From assembly GCA_031288675.1 (NCBI GenBank), contig JAITQY010000054.1, positions 1-29,402 on the forward strand: a stretch of DNA of 29,402 bases, written 5' to 3'. The stretch is from Oscillospiraceae bacterium (GTDB lineage Bacteria; Bacillota; Clostridia; Oscillospirales; Oscillospiraceae). Positions 24,027-29,402 of the stretch are shown piece by piece. How positions within the stretch are numbered: position 1 is the first letter of the stretch; every line of letters starts with the position of its first letter. The notes below the pieces were generated by a model. It had not been told where the DNA came from. It did not search any database and saw nothing but the letters and a program-made list of their open reading frames with translations. The translations under genes and the position numbers were made by a program.

Positions 24027-24218
24027 TTACTTATTGGGACGGTGTCCGGAGCCGCCGCCGTTGCGGGTACGTAAGTCGTTACCCTCAATTTTAACCGGCT
24101 TTGCTTTCTCTGTCCCGACACTGCCCGCGCCCATAGCCATATCATTCGCATTGTGCGAACGCTGACCGAAATACGAGTCTTCACTCGTTACGCTTACTTT
24201 GTTTTTGGTTAACTTCAT
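24027..24218 (-). CDS. small phage protein, 63 residues, unknown function
   Basis: A short, basic, glycine/asparagine-rich protein (MKLTKNKVSVTSEDSYFGQR... ending GGGSGHRPNK) that looks largely disordered. A strong GGAAGGAG ribosome site lies eight bases upstream of the ATG, which supports real expression. It sits between portal and scaffold, a usual spot for small head-assembly helpers. No family is recognised. Confidence 0.7.
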   Translation of the reverse strand: MKLTKNKVSVTSEDSYFGQRSHNANDMAMGAGSVGTEKAKPVKIEGNDLRTRNGGGSGHRPNK

Positions 24219-24287
24219 TTTAGTTCTCCTTCCCTTTTGTTTTTGCCATATACTGCTTACAGCGATAGCAGTCTTTTGTTTCCGCTG

Positions 24288-26075
24288 TTAAATTATAGCC
24301 TTTTGTAATTCATCCGGTGGCGTTGCCATAATATTTTCGGTTGGCGCAGCTCCGATTATGTCACGCTGTTCGTCTGACATTGGCGGCAACTGATTTTGCG
24401 CCTGTGCCGCCGCTTCATTGCGCGCGCGTTCTTCATCAAGTAATTTAAGCATATATCCCGCATCTGGATAATCTAAGCGTAACAGTAGCCTCCAGTATAT
24501 TACGCGCGTTTCGAAAGCCGCAGGATCGCCTAATCTGCCTAACGACATTTGCGCTTCAACCTCTTGCCACCTCTGCCGTATGTTGTGTGACAGCGGTAGA
24601 CTTGCGTCTATATCAAACTCAAAATTGTCATTGTATGTAAACGTTCCATTCCCTTTGTATTCCAAATAATCATATTTAGAAAAGTCGCTTGTGTCGCTCG
24701 ACGCGAACACGTCTGATGCGGTTGGAATTACATCTTCGCTGAACGCCAAATACAGCTTGAATATTCTTTCATATATTTTTGAGAATGCCGCATTCTTCAT
24801 ATCCCGTCGGCTGCTTAATCTATTCTCCGTCCGAGCCGCGTTCTCTTGTTTCGCTATGCCGCTTGTCGCCGTACTGTCGCGCCTACCCTGATAACTGTCG
24901 TTTATACCTAACATTTGGCGGCTATGCTGATATGTCATCTCTGCCGCGTTTGAGAGTTCCGATATATCTCCGGATAGCGTTATTACATTCGTCCCGGTCT
25001 TCTCCTGAATTGTCATATATATTACTTGATCGGACTCGCGTAACTTGATATTCGCGCTTTCCGGCAAAGCTAATATGTCTCCGCTTCTCAGTAGCCGCTC
25101 ATAGGCTCGAGTATATATCCGGTTTATTGTATTTTGATTTTGGATTATTAGCTCCACGTCAGAATATCCGTAGAAGTCTTTTCCTTTAGATACGTTTTTG
25201 CGCCACACCACCGGATACACGTTCGGATTGTAATGCGGAACTGCAACCTCAGCTACTATGCCTTGTTCCATCAGCCCGATATTGAATATCCGTTCTTTTG
25301 CGGGGTTCCCGTCGTCGTCAATGCGGGCATAATAATTCTTACGGTTTTCAAGCTCAACATCATTTACCCAACTCCGCAATCCGACAACATTTTCGCGGCT
25401 CTTCCAAAAACAATGCCAAAGAGTTACGTTGCCGGTATCCATGCTGTTTTCAGCTCCAATTTTGCTATCTTCCTCCGATTCGTCTTTTACGTCTATTCCG
25501 TATTGTTTATATACAAAGCTCTTGCTCACAGGTATACGCAAAAAGAAATAGTCCATATCTTCTAAATCTGTCCATATGCCTCTTTGCGGAACGATAAAAT
25601 CTGTATTAAGCACCGTAATTTTAGGCTTCTCCCTCTGCGCGTCCCACTCTATGAGATACCCGACTGAACCCTCTATAGACGCTATCCTCTCCGCGTTGTC
25701 GTTTTCAAGCACTCGTTGAGATTCATCGCGGAACAGCATACACAGAGCTTCGGCAGATTTTGCTAACGTTTGGTCTCGGCTATACTTAGCGCGTATTACC
25801 GGCGACGGTATGCTTGTATCTACAATGCTTTCTATGTTCTCATAACAGATGTTTCGCATAAACGGAGGCAAGCGCCATTCCTTAATCGGAAGTCCATCTT
25901 CTCCCAGACTAACGGACACTTCAACAAGAACTTTTCCGTCATAATAAGAATGAAACCTTTTTACGTCCGTACACTGAGACGATACAGCCGTTAAGCATTC
26001 CTCTGCCAACCTTCTAAGCTCGGACAATTCCATTTCGTATATCCGGTCGGACAACTGTTTATCGGTTGTATACAT
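24288..26075 (-). CDS. phage portal protein
   Basis: It should form the twelve-fold ring at the head vertex through which DNA is packaged. The 595 residues begin with a helical wing (LSELRRLAEECLTAV), then PPFMRNICYENIESIVDTS, a stem-type region with YPVVWRKNVSKGKDFYGYSDVELI and IQNQNTINRIYTRAYERL, and GIAKQENAARTENRLSSRRD, ending in a Gln/Pro-rich tail. This matches the plan of P22-type and related large portals. It directly follows the terminase gene and overlaps its end by 17 bases, the usual terminase-portal pairing. An AAGGGGGCGGG ribosome site precedes the ATG. Confidence 0.88.
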   Translation of the reverse strand: MYTTDKQLSDRIYEMELSELRRLAEECLTAVSSQCTDVKRFHSYYDGKVLVEVSVSLGEDGLPIKEWRLPPFMRNICYENIESIVDTSIPSPVIRAKYSRDQTLAKSAEALCMLFRDESQRVLENDNAERIASIEGSVGYLIEWDAQREKPKITVLNTDFIVPQRGIWTDLEDMDYFFLRIPVSKSFVYKQYGIDVKDESEEDSKIGAENSMDTGNVTLWHCFWKSRENVVGLRSWVNDVELENRKNYYARIDDDGNPAKERIFNIGLMEQGIVAEVAVPHYNPNVYPVVWRKNVSKGKDFYGYSDVELIIQNQNTINRIYTRAYERLLRSGDILALPESANIKLRESDQVIYMTIQEKTGTNVITLSGDISELSNAAEMTYQHSRQMLGINDSYQGRRDSTATSGIAKQENAARTENRLSSRRDMKNAAFSKIYERIFKLYLAFSEDVIPTASDVFASSDTSDFSKYDYLEYKGNGTFTYNDNFEFDIDASLPLSHNIRQRWQEVEAQMSLGRLGDPAAFETRVIYWRLLLRLDYPDAGYMLKLLDEERARNEAAAQAQNQLPPMSDEQRDIIGAAPTENIMATPPDELQKAII

Positions 26076-27531
26076 ATCCCGCCCCCTTCTGCTGATTTTT
26101 AAGTAACGGCTTCTCTTCCGTCCGTGTAGGCGTTCTGACTATATGCGTTTGCTGTGAACGGCACTCTAACGCTATTGCCAATGCCATAACTAAATCGTCG
26201 TGCGCTCCCTGCGCCGCCTCCGCCCTGCCAGTCGCCGTCCTCGTGAATGTAAGCATTTCGTTAAGAGTGTCCTCGTCGTTTATGAACTGCGGATGTTCAC
26301 GGAATATCTCGACCAAATTCCCGATAATCAATTCTCTGTTCCACGCCCCCGTTCGGAACCCAAACATCTTTTTCATCTTCCCGTCAAACCTATCAAGCGA
26401 TTCGGTAACGTACATATTAGGATAGTTATAATCCTGCAAACGTACTACAACAATCGGAGCGAAGTTGTTTTCAGGCGCTATTAACGCCGTATTATAGTAT
26501 TTACCGAGACAATATAACTGTTTCGCAAACAAATCGGCATCAAACTTCTGCCTTAATACGGCGACTTGTTCTCCGGTGCTATTATCTATCACTTGTGCCG
26601 CAAAATAATCCGCCCCCTCGCCTGCCGTATCTGCTCCAATTACATAAGGATGACCCGGTATTACGTCCTTATAAATTTTTACATATCCATTGTTTTGTTC
26701 AGCGAACTTAATATCATCAAATTGACCTCCGTGTATATTTTCAAACTTGTACGTAAATACGCCTGTCCTTGTCGGAAGTATCTTTGCGTTGATACGCGCC
26801 GCGACCAGTTCTTCATCGAATATTGATACTCCTAATAACCCCCACTCGCCAAGACAAATTACTTTAGCGCGTTGAGGTTCCTCGCGTTCTATTCGTTCAT
26901 ACTCCGCCTTATCCCGCTCGGATAGAAACTCGTTACACCGCCAAGTTGTCGTTAGAGCAAAAACGTCGTCGTTTGGCTCGTCAAAAAAACGTCTTTTAAG
27001 CCAGTGAGTGGCGAGCCACGGGTTGAATGTCAGCGTTATCTGTCGAAAATATCCATCAGGCAATGAGCCGCTTAGTCCGCTCTCCCATTGATTAAAGTCG
27101 TTTTCATCCTCTATCTCGAAAGCTTCCTCTACCCAATACCAGCACATGGCGCCGTGAACTGTCGTTATTGAAGCCAATTTTGCGGGATCGTCAAAACCGC
27201 GAAACAGTATCTTTTGCCCCGTTCCCTTTATCTCCATTTCAAGCGGCGATATCGTGCACTTAAATAAATGTGATACTTTTAATTTATCAATCGCCCATTT
27301 TAGCTGAGCGTATGTACTGTCCCTGTTTGTTAGCCCTACCCGTCTCACCACACACAAATTAGCAAGAGGGTATTTTAATAATCTTGTAATGTAGCGCAAC
27401 GCCGTTGTTGTGGATTTCTTGCTTCGGCGTGAACCCTTGACAGCCTCGTACCTTGTTTTATTTTTCCAAAAATCGCTGTACCCTCCCCCGACTATCTCAG
27501 GCAAATTTACAATAACAGAATTATTGTTCAT
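26059..27531 (-). CDS. phage terminase large subunit
   Basis: The ATP-driven DNA packaging motor and nuclease, 490 residues. The ATPase domain has a Walker A-type loop KGSRRSKKST (about 32-41), a Walker B with catalytic acid in WYWVEEAFE, and a TLTFNPW coupling motif. The RNase H-like nuclease domain shows IGADTAGEGADYFAAQVID, APENNF and the final acidic pair in GAHDDLVMALAI. The pattern fits the PBSX/Terminase_3 group. No small-subunit gene lies in the window; upstream is the large putative connector gene. A TGA-TATAAT -10 box ends six bases before the ATG, and the only ribosome-site-like AAGG is too close, so the start may be leaderless or coupled. Confidence 0.92.
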   Translation of the reverse strand: MNNNSVIVNLPEIVGGGYSDFWKNKTRYEAVKGSRRSKKSTTTALRYITRLLKYPLANLCVVRRVGLTNRDSTYAQLKWAIDKLKVSHLFKCTISPLEMEIKGTGQKILFRGFDDPAKLASITTVHGAMCWYWVEEAFEIEDENDFNQWESGLSGSLPDGYFRQITLTFNPWLATHWLKRRFFDEPNDDVFALTTTWRCNEFLSERDKAEYERIEREEPQRAKVICLGEWGLLGVSIFDEELVAARINAKILPTRTGVFTYKFENIHGGQFDDIKFAEQNNGYVKIYKDVIPGHPYVIGADTAGEGADYFAAQVIDNSTGEQVAVLRQKFDADLFAKQLYCLGKYYNTALIAPENNFAPIVVVRLQDYNYPNMYVTESLDRFDGKMKKMFGFRTGAWNRELIIGNLVEIFREHPQFINDEDTLNEMLTFTRTATGRAEAAQGAHDDLVMALAIALECRSQQTHIVRTPTRTEEKPLLKNQQKGAGYVYNR

Positions 27532-27537
27532 AGCCTT

Positions 27538-27546
27538 ATTATATCA
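27538..27546 (-). promoter_or_regulatory. extended -10 promoter element before terminase
   Basis: On the minus strand TGA-TATAAT lies six bases from the terminase ATG; no good -35 at normal spacing. It is the only visible signal in the 45-base gap. Confidence 0.4.
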
Positions 27547-27576
27547 TTCAAACAACTATCATTTACTGCCAACTTC

Positions 27577-29223
27577 TTAATATCGCTCGCCGGGAAGCCT
27601 ACGGTTTTCCGAACTGCCTTTAACGTCTTGGGTTAATGCGTATATTACCGCGCCGCCTAAACCCTCAATTCGCAGACTGTATGTGTCACAGCGCGTTTGC
27701 GGTAGCGCGGCTGTATATGTGCGCTTCTTGTCATAGTCTATATCTCTTACGGTTTCCCAATCTCCGCGGGCGTCGAACTTGATTTTTAACGTTATACTAC
27801 TACCGACGTCAAGTTCTGCCCGTATCTGTATCTTGCGTATAGATTTATGGTTTATACTATCTCCCGCAAAATCGCCAAACTCCACGAACCAATCAATCGG
27901 GGTCGAAAGAAGCGTTCCGTCGCTAAGTTCAGCCGACCTGTCGCCTATCAGCAGCAATTCTCCGGCGGCGGTCAGCGCGTATAATTTCCGCATACCTATA
28001 TTTGCAAACACGAGAACGTCAAGCTCGTCCTCTTTTTGCCAGCAGTTATTTAACGTATCATAAATAAGCAATACCTTTTGTTCGTTCTCGTAACAACTTA
28101 TATACCACGTAATCCCGTCTGTACCGGAAAGAGCCTTATCATAGCTTCGGTTATCCAACGGCGCATCTGTTAGGGAAGGAATACCTCCAGCATATGCGGC
28201 AAGTCCGGTTGACGATAAGTAATAAAGAGTTCCGCGTACGTTTATAACGCTCGCGCCGCTACCGTGCAGTATGCCCGCCGCTTCCGTTGTCTGCGTTTGA
28301 TAGTTAGTCGGCTTTGTTCCATAAACGCGGGTGATACTCTTCTCTTTGAAAAATATCGGCATATTGTTATATACTGCGGCGCCGGTAAAGTCGCCGACAT
28401 CTAAGCTCACCGCCCCAAACGCCCCGTCATCGTTTTCTGTGTTATACCAGTTGAACGGGTCATTAAGCCGGCTCGCGTATATGTCGTCTCCAGTTGCTCC
28501 CCATATGCGATTTTGAACGCCTATTACATACTCCACATCGGGAACCCTGCGCTCCATCGTTATTTCGCCGGGTTCGGTATAATCTTCGTTCTTTTCTGCG
28601 CCGTCAAGCACAAAAACATTTTCTTGAAAAGAAAGAGAATGCCCGTCCTCGCTTATTTCGCGTATGATTAGTGACTGAAGATTATTTTCGGGGTGTATAG
28701 TACATCCCGAGATGTTTATAGCGTCGGCAACTCTAAAGTATTCCAAAAAGTTTACCGAAGCATCATAAAGCGTATTTCGGTCGGCTGGTTCCCCAAAGCG
28801 CGTACCGTTCATAAATTGCACGGCGTTAGGCGCGCTTATGTAAGAGGCTTCCAATTGTCCGAACTCATCGATACGCGCGTTATAATACGCCTTGTCGGGG
28901 AAGATAATAATACGCTCGCCCAGAGATACCAACTGTTTAGGGCTATCCGCTACATCGCCTTTGTATTGCCCATCGTAGAAAAAACGCGTTCCGTCAACAT
29001 AGCAGATTTTATCGTGCGCGAATAATCCGTTAGGATTGCCGCTAAACTGCCTTATCAATCTCCGGCGCGGACGCACGGACAACAGCGGATAATTCAGACT
29101 TGTTAAATTTCTCATTTCGCGTATGCTTCCGTCAGCCGCCGCTTTGCGCCGGTCTATACCGCCAAAGCCCTGTTGCCCCGTTTTCCCGTATCCGCTTTCT
29201 GTATTAAATAGCCCTATTTCCAT
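27577..29223 (-). CDS. phage structural protein, probable beta-propeller connector or tail hub
   Basis: 548 residues, almost all beta-strand, with blade-like repeats: GLFAHDKICYVDGTRFFYDGQYKG, ERIIIFPDKAYYNARID, NRIWGATGDDIYASRLNDPFNWY, NNMPIFFKEKSITRVYG, GTLYYLSSTGLAAYAGG, QKVLLIYDTLNNCWQKED, KLYALTAAGELLLIGD. The DPFNWY and FKEKSI...VYG elements recall the packaged-DNA stabilisation (gp10-type) hub of P22-like short-tailed phages, whose length is similar. A C-terminal beta domain follows. AAGGAGA precedes the ATG. A tail-spike or neck role is also possible. The blade reading is by eye and moderately sure; that it is a virion protein is well supported by the operon. Confidence 0.65.
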   Translation of the reverse strand: MEIGLFNTESGYGKTGQQGFGGIDRRKAAADGSIREMRNLTSLNYPLLSVRPRRRLIRQFSGNPNGLFAHDKICYVDGTRFFYDGQYKGDVADSPKQLVSLGERIIIFPDKAYYNARIDEFGQLEASYISAPNAVQFMNGTRFGEPADRNTLYDASVNFLEYFRVADAINISGCTIHPENNLQSLIIREISEDGHSLSFQENVFVLDGAEKNEDYTEPGEITMERRVPDVEYVIGVQNRIWGATGDDIYASRLNDPFNWYNTENDDGAFGAVSLDVGDFTGAAVYNNMPIFFKEKSITRVYGTKPTNYQTQTTEAAGILHGSGASVINVRGTLYYLSSTGLAAYAGGIPSLTDAPLDNRSYDKALSGTDGITWYISCYENEQKVLLIYDTLNNCWQKEDELDVLVFANIGMRKLYALTAAGELLLIGDRSAELSDGTLLSTPIDWFVEFGDFAGDSINHKSIRKIQIRAELDVGSSITLKIKFDARGDWETVRDIDYDKKRTYTAALPQTRCDTYSLRIEGLGGAVIYALTQDVKGSSENRRLPGERY

Positions 29224-29264
29224 TTGGAAGTCTCCTTATAAAATCAAACTGGCAAGAGACGGTA

Positions 29265-29402
29265 TTACCCGCCTCCTGCTGTCGCTGTAAGTTTAGGATT
29301 AGCCGCCCATTTGAGTTTGGCTTCATCCAACGCCTTATTTACCAACGCCTCCAGACGCTCCGTTCGGGTTCGCGATGAAACATTCTGTTACTCAATACTA
29401 TA
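29265..29402 (-). CDS. 3' fragment of a phage gene at the window edge
   Basis: A frame ending RLEALVNKALDEAKLKWA...TATAGGG stops at 29267-29265, 41 bases before the next gene. It reads like a helical phage protein tail. There is an in-frame TAA at 29390-29388; beyond it the frame still looks protein-like (YSIE before, QNVSSRTRTE after), so a CAA-to-TAA change may have broken the gene, or the gene starts between. Too little is visible to name it. Confidence 0.4.

Noticed and set aside
24220..24309. About 29-codon frame with a CYRC motif between portal and the 63-residue gene
   Set aside because: No ATG, GTG or TTG at its start, and it overlaps the portal end; possibly a relic, but not supportable as a gene.

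Overview
The window looks like a chromosomal segment of a Clostridia-class Firmicute (roughly half G+C, gut-type). The evidence is an IspH-ribosomal S1 fusion gene, an OmpR-family regulator/kinase pair, a CPBP membrane protease, a RAYT transposase with REP-like palindromes, strong sigma-A-type promoters and AGGAGG-type ribosome binding sites. The taxon is inferred from gene content only.

Bases 1-8072 are a plus-strand housekeeping run: the 3' part of a D-Ala-D-Ala ligase, a RAYT (REP-associated transposase) wedged onto the start of prfB, then prfB, valS, a Nudix ADP-ribose pyrophosphatase, and a response regulator with its histidine kinase. Bases 8073-8582 hold a consensus promoter followed by about 400 bases of degenerate 7-bp repeats and one REP palindrome. 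Bases 8583-16602 carry a shortened acetolactate synthase-like gene abutting mutL, a 19-codon ORF coupled to the ispH-rpsA fusion, a homocysteine S-methyltransferase domain protein, trmB and exonuclease III. Bases 16614-21083 are more loosely packed: a frameshifted CPBP protease, a cupin protein, tRNA-Val, a lipoprotein gene broken by two homopolymer indels, tRNA-Cys, a membrane-anchored HtrA-like protease and tRNA-Pro.

From about 21120 to the right edge is the end of a prophage. Its virion genes run on the minus strand towards tRNA-Pro: a fragment at the window edge, a large probable connector or tail-hub protein, large terminase, portal, a small protein, scaffold, decoration-like protein, major capsid and a 75-residue protein. 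The capsid gene appears frameshifted near its C-terminus. The tRNA-Pro/phage junction holds a tandem 11-bp repeat and a 28-bp palindrome, which suggests an attachment region. No integrase or lysogeny genes are in the window.

The less ordinary signals are: (1) the RAYT lies between two exact 32-bp copies of the prfB translation start, so it uses prfB's ribosome site and start codon and ends inside the second copy; (2) period-7 degenerate repeats recur in several intergenic regions, twice beside the RAYT/REP family; (3) probable gene lesions are confined to dispensable genes (16.6-21.6 kb and the right edge), while the first 16.6 kb of housekeeping genes shows none.
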